DNA of 20,761 nucleotides from Globomyces pollinis-pini (lineage: Eukaryota; Chytridiomycota; Chytridiomycetes; Rhizophydiales; Globomycetaceae): assembly GCA_025399215.1 (NCBI GenBank), contig MU621383.1:1-20761 (forward strand). The letters are read 5' to 3'. The first letter of the stretch is position 1, and the number at the start of each line of letters is the position of its first letter. The position numbers and the translations under genes are program-made. A model generated the notes under the pieces. The model saw only the letters and a list, made by a program, of their open reading frames with translations, ran no database searches and was not told where the DNA came from. Of this stretch, positions 6,851 through 15,703 are shown in pieces.

Positions 6851-8249
6851 ATGTCGATTGTTGAAAAAATCAAAGATATTGAAGCCGAAATGGCTAAAAC
6901 CCAAAAGAATAAAGCTACCTCTTACCATTTGGGTAAGTCTTGGGTCTATTAATGTCTAGGTATGTGATATACAGTTAATATCAGGCACGTTAAAAGCTAA
7001 ACTGGCTAAATTAAGAAGAGAATTATTAATGCCCTCTGCCGGCGGAGGTGGAGGTGCTGGTGTTGGATTCGATGTTGCAAAGACTGGAGTTGCTAGAGTT
7101 GGATTTGTTGGATTCCCTTCTGTATTCATTCTATTTTAATGTCAGGTTGGAAAATCAACTTTAATGTCCAAATTAACAGGAACGCACTCTGAAGTGGGTG
7201 CTTATGAATTCACTACATTAACTACAGTTCCTGGTGTCATTCAATATAAAGGTGCTAAAATTCAAATGCTGGATCTAGTAAATTACAATTGATATTAACG
7301 ACAGCCGGGAATTATTGAAGGTGCAAAAGATGGTAAAGGTCGTGGTCGACAAGTTATTGCCGTTGCTCGAACTTGTTCACTTATTTTTATTGTTTTGGAT
7401 GTTCTAAAACCTCTTGGTGATAAGAAAATCATTGAACGAGGTAATAACGATATATCTTATTGTAAAACAGAATTGGAAGGGTTTGGAATTAGATTGAACA
7501 AAAAACCTCCAGCCATTACTTTTAAAAAGAAAGAAAAAGGTGGAATGTAATGGAATTGGATTGACTAACCTTTATTTTATAGTGCTGTTAGTTCTACTGA
7601 AAAGTTAACTAATATTACCACTGATGTTATAAAAGCCATCTGTTCAGAGTATAAAATTCATAATGCAGATGTTTCTCTAAGATGTGATCCAACTCCAGAT
7701 GAATTTATTGATGTTCTTGAAGGGTATGTTCTCCAAAACTTATTGATTGTTAGGAATCGTATTTACATACCATGTCTTTATGTTTTGAACAAAATTGATC
7801 AGGTAGACCGATTATTGTACTCATTCGAAATTTCAACAGATCTCCATCCAAGAACTAGATATCATTTACAGAATCCCACACTCAGTACCTATCTCCAGTC
7901 ACCACGAATGGAATTTTGATGATTTATTGGAAATGGTTATAAAATCTTCATTAAACAACTTAGATGTGGAAATATTTGGATCTAGTTAGAATTTACACCA
8001 AGCCAAGAGGTAGGTTGCCAGATTACGAACAACCTGTTGTCATGACATCTGACAAATGTGCTGTTGAAGATTTCTGTAATGCCATTCATAAAGCCCTACT
8101 GAAAGATTTCAAAAGTGCTTTAGTTTGGGGAAGTAGTGTTAAGGTAAGCATATGTATCCTCTCTTATATTTTAGCATAATCCACAAAAAGTGGGTAAAGA
8201 TCACGTCTTGAATGATGAAGATGTTGTTCAAATTATAAAGAAAATTTAA
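6851..8249 (+). CDS. DRG1: DRG1, developmentally regulated GTP-binding protein (OBG/DRG GTPase)
   Basis: DRG1 (yeast Rbg1) is a ribosome-associated TRAFAC GTPase that works with a DFRP partner to relieve stalled translation. Exons: 6851-6932, 6985-7121, 7146-7277, 7305-7440, 7471-7546, 7583-7723, 7754-7802, 7840-7935, 7964-8143, 8175-8249. These give 367 aa, the same length as human DRG1. Seen in order: the N-terminal helical segment with TQKNKAT (residues 17-23), P-loop GFPSVGKS (70-77), switch [10 protein letters not shown]3 DLPG (116-119), G4 NKID, the KIHNADV and [14 protein letters not shown] blocks, and a C-terminal TGS domain from VRIYTKPRG to the end. Introns are 52, 24, 27, 30, 36, 30, 37, 28 and 31 nt. 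Lys21 matches human Lys22, the JMJD7 hydroxylation site. The AATAAA follows 7 bp after the stop. Confidence 0.97.
6933..6984 (+). other. Tandem mini-intron (27+25) in DRG1
   Basis: The first DRG1 intron is 52 nt and splits into abutting GT..AG units 6933-6959 (27 nt, ends TTAATGTCTAG) and 6960-6984 (25 nt, starts GTATGT, ends TTAATATCAG). Each has its own TTAAT branch-like motif. Both must go to give the conserved [16 protein letters not shown] sequence, which leaves a zero-length exon at the AG|GT junction. Confidence 0.75.
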
Positions 8250-8256
8250 CATCCAT

Positions 8257-8262
8257 AATAAA
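8257..8262 (+). terminator. AATAAA poly(A) signal for DRG1
   Basis: AATAAA lies 7 bp downstream of the DRG1 TAA stop. Confidence 0.6.
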
Positions 8263-8467
8263 TCATGATTCTAAATCCTAAAGTGATGAGATGGTCTTGC
8301 ATATCTTTCTGAATAGTTCTGGTTATTACTTGTGCCTAAAACTAAACAAATATGGCAATAATGATAGGGAAATCGTCAACATTGTTCAATGAAATAAAGT
8401 TTGTTTTGACTGGATCTATTGTCTATTGTCATGTCAACCACTACATGATTTTCCCATTTTCACTCAG

Positions 8468-10643
8468 ATGCGACAACAAAATAGACCACCAAAATGTGTT
8501 TTGGAAGCAACAGCAGCTCATGACGCATTTTTAGCCAGAGTAATTTACTATTGAATTAAATAATATCCGATAGATTGGAAACAAGATTGGTGTTGTAGGA
8601 AAACATGGAAATCTGACGCGAACATCCACCTCTCACGACTTAGATACAATTAATAGTAATAACAATACGTATACTCCGATATCAAACCACTCACCATTTA
8701 TAAAACCATTAAATAATCGAAAATTACCAGTCGTTGCTAGAAAATTTATAACAAACTCTCGATTTGCAGGAAAATTAACGAATGATAAATCAATGAATGG
8801 AATTATAACATCTGAACTCAAACAGAAAGAGAAAGAAGTTGAAGAAAAGGCAAAAGATCTTAAAAATAAAATGACAGAAGAAACGAGTTTGATAGAACCA
8901 AATCGAAAAACTGTTTTGATTCAATCACTTATACCAGGAAGTTTGTCTGTGTAACTATTAAATCGCGTATTAAACCTTAGATCATTGGATCAAGATGAAG
9001 TTGTAGAGGAATCCATTCATTTATTGGAAGATACCCAGGAGGAAGTAAATGAAGATATTATTTCGGAATTGGAAACAAATAAAATAATGCCCGAAGCTGA
9101 AGTTATTAAACCCAAAAAATCTAAATCAAATATTCAGACTGCAAAGACAAAAGAGAAGAGTGCATTAGAAATGTCAATTACTCGTAAAATCAATGAATGG
9201 ACAGTATGGGAAGTCGATGGACTTCGAGAACTAACAAGACTTATTGAACCACTCTATGCGCTAGATAAGCTAAGTAGCATAGTTAAAGCGGATTTGGAAC
9301 ATGATACATCTGAAGTAGAAATCAAGCACTCAAACACATTTAACTTTGATTTTGGAGATACATATTCTACTAACTTGTCCAATTTTTACGCTGATTTGAA
9401 TGCTAACCATGGATTTCTATTTTTAGTTGATGATCTAAAAGTCAAAGATTTAAAAGGTAGTTTTGATAGTCGTGTTAAAACTCCGTCATTTGGTTTCGAT
9501 AAAATGATGAATGTCAACCAGAAAACAAATCAAAGTGCTAAACATTATCCTTACATGAGGAACTTGCCACCTTCAATCCCATCAGAAAAGTATAATGCAG
9601 TTTATAGTCATACAAAACAATTCACATATACCAGTACTCCTGCCTCTTTAATGACTCGAGAACCAACACCAAAGAAATCTTTCCGTTATAGTATGGGTGG
9701 ATTGGGTAGTGAATCAGCAAGTGGTACGGATGAAATTGTACGTGTGTTTGAATATCCAGATGTACATGATCGAGAGTTCAATCTACAATTAGGTTGGAAT
9801 GATAATGAAATGCAATCACAAACTTCTCATTCACCATTTACTCAAAATGATATTCCACCCCCAATTCAAAAATCTGAAAGTTCAAACACCTTTGAATTAA
9901 ATCGCTCTCAGCAACGTGATCAACGGAACTCTTCAGTTCCTAGTATGAGTAGAGTTTCATCTGCTAGATCATTTAGATCACAAGCATCAACTCAATCATC
10001 TAAAGTAAAGTTATCAATTCCTCCCCCTGTGGAAGTTACACTAGGAAAATTGGGACCAGATAAAGAAAATGAGAATTATCTGGCAAAGGTATTCTTTTAT
10101 CTATTAAAGCGAATTCTATAGTTGGGAAAGACAATCAAACAAAAAGAATATAGTGATCGAATTCGACAACTGGCCATGTCCAAATCAAAGAAAAAGAAAC
10201 GTTCTAGTATAAACGAGACCGATTCGAATTTGATTATCAACCATGAGACATTTAGAGATAAACCAGGCGACAAACCTACCACAAAACTACCAGTGTTAGT
10301 CAATTATGAGGAGAAAATATCACGATCATTGACAAAACATCAAAAGGTAATATCATTCGATCTATCCTTCTTTTGCCAAAAATGTTACATATGAGTTCCA
10401 TAACTAACTTTATAGATGAAACTGTTTGCATCCAATATAAAGAAACCACCAATCACTTTAAAAGGTACATCATCCAAATCGTTACCAGATATAAATGCAA
10501 CCACTAAATTACCACCAATTACTTTTAACTCGGCACCGACTACTCCCAATCACAGCTCTTTTGATTTGAAATTGTTGGAATCAAATCATTTGGAAGATAT
10601 GAAAATGGTTGAGGATATTCGTAAAGGATATCGAGATTTCTAA
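8468..10643 (+). CDS. Unrecognised 669-residue protein with coiled coil and basic KQKEYSDRIR motif
   Basis: I do not recognise this protein with confidence. Exons 8468-8539, 8574-8950, 8981-10088, 10122-10346, 10416-10643 keep one frame (2010 nt). It has an Asn/Ser-rich basic N-terminus, a charged probable coiled coil (about residues 104-127, SELKQKEKEVEEKAKDLK), an acidic stretch, then a possibly folded block (about 210-300: MSITRKINEWTVWEVDGLR and FNFDFGDTYSTNLSNFY). Long Ser/Pro/Gln-rich regions follow, and the C-terminal part has ENYLAKLGKTIKQKEYSD next to a Lys-rich patch. The YLxxLGxxIKQKEYSxRIR pattern vaguely recalls C-terminal motifs of ciliary proteins such as JHY; this is memory, not a search. 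Introns are 34, 30, 33 and 69 nt. The start ATG directly follows a CAG, so a 5'UTR intron or an extra 5' exon is possible. AATAAA is at 10718-10723. Confidence 0.72.
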
Positions 10644-10717
10644 TCTTATTGCTTCTGGTTGATTCATGTCTGTAATCTAGGGCCATATATATATATTTAA
10701 ATTATGGATTAATGTAA

Positions 10718-10723
10718 AATAAA
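10718..10723 (+). terminator. AATAAA poly(A) signal for the 8468 gene
   Basis: AATAAA lies 74 bp past the TAA stop in the 153 bp gap to the convergent hydrolase gene. Confidence 0.5.
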
Positions 10724-10776
10724 GATCAATATTGATAGTCAAATACAACCATTAATTTAGTGAGGTTCTAATTGGA

Positions 10777-10782
10777 TTTATT
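10777..10782 (-). terminator. AATAAA (minus strand) for the alpha/beta hydrolase
   Basis: TTTATT on the + strand reads AATAAA on the minus strand, 14 bp after the hydrolase stop codon. Confidence 0.55.
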
Positions 10783-10796
10783 GAAAAGATTAATGC

Positions 10797-12224
10797 TTAT
10801 TCTTGTTTAAGGTATGCTTCATAAGCTGTTCTTAAGAATGGTTCAATACCATATGCTAAAGAATGTGCTCTTGGGGAAGACCAACCATAACAATAGTGAT
10901 TGGCAGATGGTAATTCTACGTAAATAATCTTGCTTCCTGGGATAGTAGCAGTCATAAACTCTTTCTTGAAATCACGAGCATGTTTAATTGGTGCCAAAAC
11001 ATCAGATTTACCACTAAACTAATTAATTTCTTTTAAATTACTGAATGACCATGAAAGGTGGAAGTTTAAGTCCCAATTTCTCTTCAGGGGTAGCGGTAAG
11101 TCTGGATTTATTGGCTTCAGCTTCTTTGAGTCTCCAAGTTGGTGAAAACAGTCTTGGACTGTCAGAGTTGTTGGCTTCAGCAATCTTTTTAGTAAAGTTG
11201 GAATCAAATTTGTATCCCCAATTACGAGTCACATCATAATATCCAGCAATCGATACAACTGCATGAATAGTTGTGTCGACTGATTCGAATCCAGGTTGAT
11301 ATTGAGGGTCATTTTGGGTCATGGCAGCCATAGTAGCAAGATGACCTCCACTAGAGCTTCCGGCAATTGATAAAAAGCTAGCATTACCACCAAATTTGGA
11401 AATATTTTGTTTGACCCAACGGATAGCACGTTTAACATCAATTAATTGCTCGACAACGTTAGCTGATGGTGCAAGTCTGTGGTTGATACTAACAACAACG
11501 TATTGTTTTAAAGTCAAATAGGAAACAAGTGGAGGACGTTCATCTTTCGATCCTGAGGTCCATTCACCACCATGGATATATAAGACTACAGGTCTATCAC
11601 GAGGGAAGGAAGGATGTTGGTGAATATCTAAAGATAGCAATGATTTAGCATTAGGAGTTTTTAATGAGGCACTAGCGATTTCTTCATCAGTTGCATAACA
11701 GACTATCATTAAAATTCAAAATTTACTATTGTCTTGGAGTAAAATATTTCTAGCTTCCCAGAATGGATTATTAAAACGTAACCAAAAAGAGATGCTAAAG
11801 ATGAATAGGCCAAGTAAGTTACTCGTAAACAGAAGGAGGAACAGTTGAAGTTTCATTTCGTAAGAATTTGGTAGCTTCGTAAATAGGATGTCTAGAGAAG
11901 ACTGATTGAAGGAATAAAGCCCAAAGGTATAACATGATTCCAATATCCAGTCTGTAGACCCACAGCATGAAATCGGATTCAAAGGTAGCAGAAGGGACTT
12001 CATACAGAACCAACAGTTTACTTGAAAGAATGTAGGCCGGATATTCACTAACCAAGGAACCAATATATGCTATTTTTTTTCTAGGAACACTATACATTAA
12101 GTTATAAAGCATACAGTTCAGCAACAATGGTTTGGAATAAACGAGTGTTTGATAAAGCACATGCAGTCAACAAGAAGGTAAACTGCACTGAGAGTACATA
12201 AGCTAAAGATATGAGGAAACTCAT
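10797..12224 (-). CDS. Membrane-anchored alpha/beta hydrolase (hormone-sensitive-lipase/BD-FAE type esterase)
   Basis: This is a predicted serine esterase/lipase facing a membrane. Exons on the minus strand, 5' to 3': 12224-12115, 12089-11823, 11794-11727, 11702-11042, 11013-10797; 440 aa. The N-terminal 120 or so residues hold two or three hydrophobic segments (from MSFLISLAYVLSVQFTFLL; another around IGIMLYLWALFLQSVF), so it is probably an ER or plasma-membrane protein. The catalytic half has the oxyanion-hole HGGEW, the nucleophile elbow GSSSGGH, the acid Asp in GKSDVLAP, and the His in ANHYCYGW, giving a complete triad. Layout is like isoprenylcysteine methylesterase and steryl-acetyl hydrolases, but the substrate is not determinable. 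Introns are 25, 28, 24 and 28 nt. Removing the last one restores VIHGKSDVLAP. Confidence 0.88.
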
Positions 12225-12512
12225 TTGAGGAGAAATTCAAAGCGTGGATTGTTGTGTTTTATACAGACGGCTATTCCTGTTTGGGATGAAACAGGGAGAA
12301 TTGAAAATCCGCATTGGAACCCTGTTCAGTTGATCAAGTAACGAGGTATAAAATTCAATTTTAAGCTACTGAATCCTTTACAGTATTTTTACGTGAGGTT
12401 CATCATTAAAAAATTATAATTTGAAGTGTTTTTTTGTTCACTTGGAACCTCATTGTAAAAAGTGTAGAAATGATTACAATTGACACTGGTTTTTATAAAA
12501 CAATTCATCAAA
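12225..12512. other. Intergenic region between the hydrolase promoter and p28 3' end
   Basis: This is 288 bp between the hydrolase start (minus) and the p28 stop (minus). No exon, RNA gene or repeat was recognised. It presumably holds the hydrolase promoter and the p28 3' end. The + strand ORFs nearby are antisense shadows of p28. Confidence 0.55.
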
Positions 12513-13441
12513 CTACTTCTTTTGAGGGCTAAGAATCCCTTCCAATTGGGTCTGTCTTTAATATACTTAAAAGGTTACCTTGAGTTGGACATTGGTTTTC
12601 TTCAAGAAAGCTATTTCTTCTGCGTGTTTGCGTTCTTCCATGGCTCGTCTTTCACTCTCGCGTTTTTCAATTGCTTCACACTTGGCTTTTAAATCCATCA
12701 CAGACTGCTCCATCTGTCTCTTCTCATCCTCTAATTCTTTAATCTACCAAGTTAATGACTACGAAATATCAACTTTGTTTTCCATATCAGATTTCCCTTG
12801 TTCAGCTTGTAACGCCTTTCGCATTCCAAATGCTACACTACTTTCATAAAGCGTTTGATAAGCTGCAATAGACATTCGAATTTCATCTCGAACACGTAAA
12901 AGTAGTAAACCACGTTCTTGACAACTAATAGTGACCTGACGGATCAACTCATCTAGTGATGATTAGGCCATTAAACTGAATACCGAAACATTGACTATAT
13001 AATTCTCGTCGGACGGGACAAATACCAGTTTCACGAGCTTGTCGTTTCTGTAAAATGTGATCCAATTGTTCCTAAATATAAGGTGTTAAAAACAAGTACC
13101 TGGAGATTAATCACATCTAGTCTAGTAGCAGGTGTACTAGACACTTTTTGAATCCAAAGCTGTCCAGCTTCATCCCATTCACTAACATTATTCACGAAAT
13201 ATTACCGAGGTGGAAGGATTGAATTTAAAATATCTTCTGTTTGTGATGGAGTTTTAGCTCTTCCCTTATCATCAACTGGTGGTAATTTCTTTTGACCATT
13301 TGATACAGTTGCTTTTTTTGTATCTGTAGTAGGATTTGGTGCTGCTCCTCCTTTCCCTGGAACCTTTCCAGGATTCGTTGCATCACTTCTGGAAACTAAC
13401 ACTGGGTTATCATAACGCACTAGAGAATATCCTGGTGTCAT
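12513..13441 (-). CDS. DNALI1: Axonemal inner-arm dynein light chain p28 (DNALI1)
   Basis: p28 is the light (intermediate) chain of single-headed inner-arm dyneins in motile cilia and flagella. Exons on the minus strand, 5' to 3': 13441-13206, 13181-13100, 13071-12984, 12952-12774, 12743-12579, 12551-12513; 262 aa against 258 in human. Seen: N-terminal SLVRYDNPVLVS, then ILNSILPPREW, STPATRLDVINLQ, RQARETGICPVRREL, and the very conserved RGLLLLRVRDEIRMSIAAYQ and FGMRKALQAEQGKSDME. A C-terminal coiled coil (RESERRAMEERKHAEEIAFL) ends in QLEGILSPQKK. Introns are 24, 28, 31, 30 and 27 nt. Its presence shows that the organism keeps a motile flagellum, which excludes Dikarya and other non-flagellated fungi. 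Confidence 0.97.
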
Positions 13442-13654
13442 ATTTATGCTTTATAAAGAGTGTTTTTTATTTGAAGAAAACGCGCGTCATCAAAATATTT
13501 TATCAAGTCGATAATAATAGTAGTAATGGTTTGGGGAATATTAACATTTCATTGTATTTGATTGTATTTATATAAATCTAATGAGATGTATTTCAATTAT
13601 TGAATCATCTTTATAATGAGTTGGAATTCAGAAACGTGGACAATTTGAAACTGT

Positions 13655-14629
13655 TCATATTAATCCTACCATCTTATCTTGAAACTGAGACCATGTAAAT
13701 CTCGCATCAAAGATCATATCATACCTAATAAAAGTAATGAATACCACAAGTTTAATTACCAAAAGTTAACTGCTATAGTCCTACCATTTGCATCCGGATA
13801 TTGCTTAACCTTATGATACCAAAGCGATGGAAGGTAAAGAATATCACCCTTTTCTACGGTGGCAATAATAGGAGATGCATGTTGGAATAGAGGAAATTTA
13901 ACCAAGTCTGGGTTATCAGGATCAACTGATACCCATGGGACTGTTCCCTGATCAGTACTAACAATTTCTAATTGGGCATTGTATTGACTAATAGGATAAT
14001 GCTGGCGATACAAGAAAGGTGTGTCTGTTGGTGGCAACAATGTGAATTCTTTGGTTCCAGAAACAACACAGTATATATTTTCATATGGATCTTTATGTGT
14101 AGAAGATATGGCACGTTCATCACCTATCCATAGATTAATGGCATCTGGTTCTTGACCAAATGCTATATCTGCCCATTGAATTCTAGGTACATCTGAAACC
14201 AATTCCACATATTCGGTACTTAATGAACTACATTGTTTCTGAATATAGGGAACATTGGATTTATCCTTTAATACATCAAAAAATTCACCTAAATTCATTG
14301 ACGCTTCAAAAGGTAAAACAAATTGATTATTCTTGATGGCATCACCATGTCCATCAGGTGTTAATGCTACTGTGACTTTGTTTTTAATCTTATTGGTTAG
14401 ATATTCATTTGTCCAATTCGTTAATGCTGGCCAATGCTTACAACCGCCTAAAGAGGTACATCAATATTTTTGATATACCTTTAATGATGACAGGGATATT
14501 TCTAGCAACATAGTTTCGATAGAACGTCAAAGGTTCAATATTGGTGATTGATTCAACTCTTCTAGGAATCCATAAATCTTGCGAAGATTCCGACATATCA
14601 ATGAATGCTTGTTTAACCTTTTCATCCAT
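13655..14629 (-). CDS. JMJD7: JMJD7-type JmjC oxygenase ((3S)-lysyl hydroxylase)
   Basis: JMJD7 is a 2-oxoglutarate/Fe(II) oxygenase; in humans it hydroxylates a lysine in the GTPases DRG1 and DRG2. Exons on the minus strand, 5' to 3': 14629-14479, 14447-13760, 13724-13655; 302 aa against 316 in human. Matches along the chain: PLTFYRNYVARNIPVIIKG, KHWPAL, VTVALTPDGHGDA, VPYIQKQCSSL (human VLYVQKQCSNL), then the metal-binding triad H168 and D170 in STHKDPYENIYCVVSG and H262 in LPSLWYHKV, and AVNFWYDM near the end. The start is the ATG at 14629 because the frame upstream holds a stop. Introns are 31 and 35 nt. The C-terminus is slightly short after WYDM, so an extra 3' exon is possible but not needed. 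Confidence 0.95.
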
Positions 14630-14671
14630 CTTGTATTCCAATAAATGGTCGAGTATTTAAAAAATGAATAA

Positions 14672-14752
14672 AATTAGTCAAGATTTTATAGTATGAATCT
14701 TGGTATAAAAAATCAATAGAATTAGTCAAGGTTTTATAGTATGAATCTTGGT
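14672..14752 (+). repeat. 33-bp direct repeat, two copies, between JMJD7 and TMEM19-like genes
   Basis: Copies at 14672-14704 and 14720-14752 begin AATTAGTCAAG/AATTAGTCAAG and end ATGAATCTTGGT, differing at one base (A/G) and set 48 bp apart. They fill about half of the 168 bp divergent spacer, so they may carry promoter elements or be a recent local duplication. Confidence 0.85.
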
Positions 14753-14797
14753 TTGCACCAAGTCATTTGAATGTGTTGAACTTTACCTTTTTCAATA

Positions 14798-15673
14798 ATG
14801 GAATGGATAAAATTCATGTTCAGTGCATTGATCGCAGGAACAATAGCAATCAGAGGAGTTAAAAAAAAGTAATTCAAATGGGGTAATTAAAGATGGATTT
14901 AGTCTTACAATCGATGGTGGAATCTCTTGTTTTGTTATAGGAACCATCTTATTTTATTTGAATACTTCAATGGGAATCATGTTGATTGCATTCTACTATG
15001 CTAGTTCAAAATTAACTCATTACAAGAAAGAAATTAAATCAAAATTAGAAGAGTTCGAATCACAAAGGAATTCAATTCAAGTCTTTTGTAATAGTATTTG
15101 GATCCTTTTATGTGCTTTGATTGACTCTTTTACCAATTATAATCTTCAAACAAGTATTGGATGTCTTTGTATTTTGGCTTGTTGTTGTGGTGATACCTGG
15201 GCAAGTGAATTAGGAACAGTTTGGGCATCAAAACCTAGATTGATTACTACTTTTAAAGTCGTTCCACCAGGAACTAATGGTGGTATCTCTGTTGGTGGTA
15301 GCTTTGCGAGTCTCTTAGGTGGAATGTTTATTGGATTAAATTACTACATCTTATCCATTTATTTTAATGAACTCCATTTATTATCATTTTTTAGTGCAAT
15401 TGCAATTGGATCTGCAGCTGGTTTTATTGGTTCAATGGTACACGACAATGATGAATTTACAATTAGATTGATTCCCTGATGGGTGCGACTATTCAAGTAT
15501 CTCTATACTGCAAGAAAAGGAAATTAATTGTCAAGAAACCATCGGTTGATACTGTAGTAGTATCCGGTCTGCCGTTTATGAATAATGAAATGGTTAGCGT
15601 CATTCACTCATTGTAGGTTAACCTGTTTTCCAGTTTAATTACTGGTCTATTATTCGTATACTTTCTAGCATAA
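14798..15673 (+). CDS. TMEM19: TMEM19/DUF92 family membrane protein
   Basis: This is a multi-pass membrane protein of the DUF92/TMEM19 family, which includes the plant phytyl-phosphate kinase VTE6; the fungal role is unknown. Exons 14798-14868, 14903-15437, 15467-15592, 15617-15673 give 262 aa, shorter than human (336). Diagnostic motifs: FYYASSKLTHYKKEIK, the conserved CCCGDTWASELGTV (family hallmark GDTWASELG), PPGTNGGISVGGSFASLLGG, and MIDSLMGATIQ after splicing. The end is MVNLFSSLITGLL, matching human NLFSSVLIALL. Introns are 34, 29 and 24 nt. The first intron starts inside an 8-A run; a one-base change in that run would instead allow read-through, so the exon 1-2 join is the weak point. 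It ends 25 bp from the convergent CBS gene with no AATAAA of its own nearby. Confidence 0.92.
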
Positions 15674-15697
15674 ATTGTATCATCGTTTCAAATTTAG

Positions 15698-15703
15698 TTT
15701 ATT
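15698..15703 (-). terminator. AATAAA overlapping the stop codon of the CBS gene (minus strand)
   Basis: On the minus strand the gene ends CAA TAA AC, so AATAAA spans the last codon and the stop. Cleavage 10-30 nt further would fall at or inside the 3' end of the convergent TMEM19-like gene. Confidence 0.55.

Noticed and set aside
6851..8249. Assigning this GTPase to DRG2 or bacterial-type Obg
   Set aside because: The TQKNKAT N-terminus, exact 367-residue length and block sequences match DRG1 much better.
11716..12160. Overlapping minus-strand ORFs with internal ATGs in the hydrolase N-terminal region
   Set aside because: One is a read-through of an intron and the other is the wrong frame. 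The spliced model 12224-10797 explains the region and keeps the frame.
12480..12849. Plus-strand ORFs opposite p28
   Set aside because: They lie antisense to well-supported p28 exons and encode Phe/Ser-rich nonsense.
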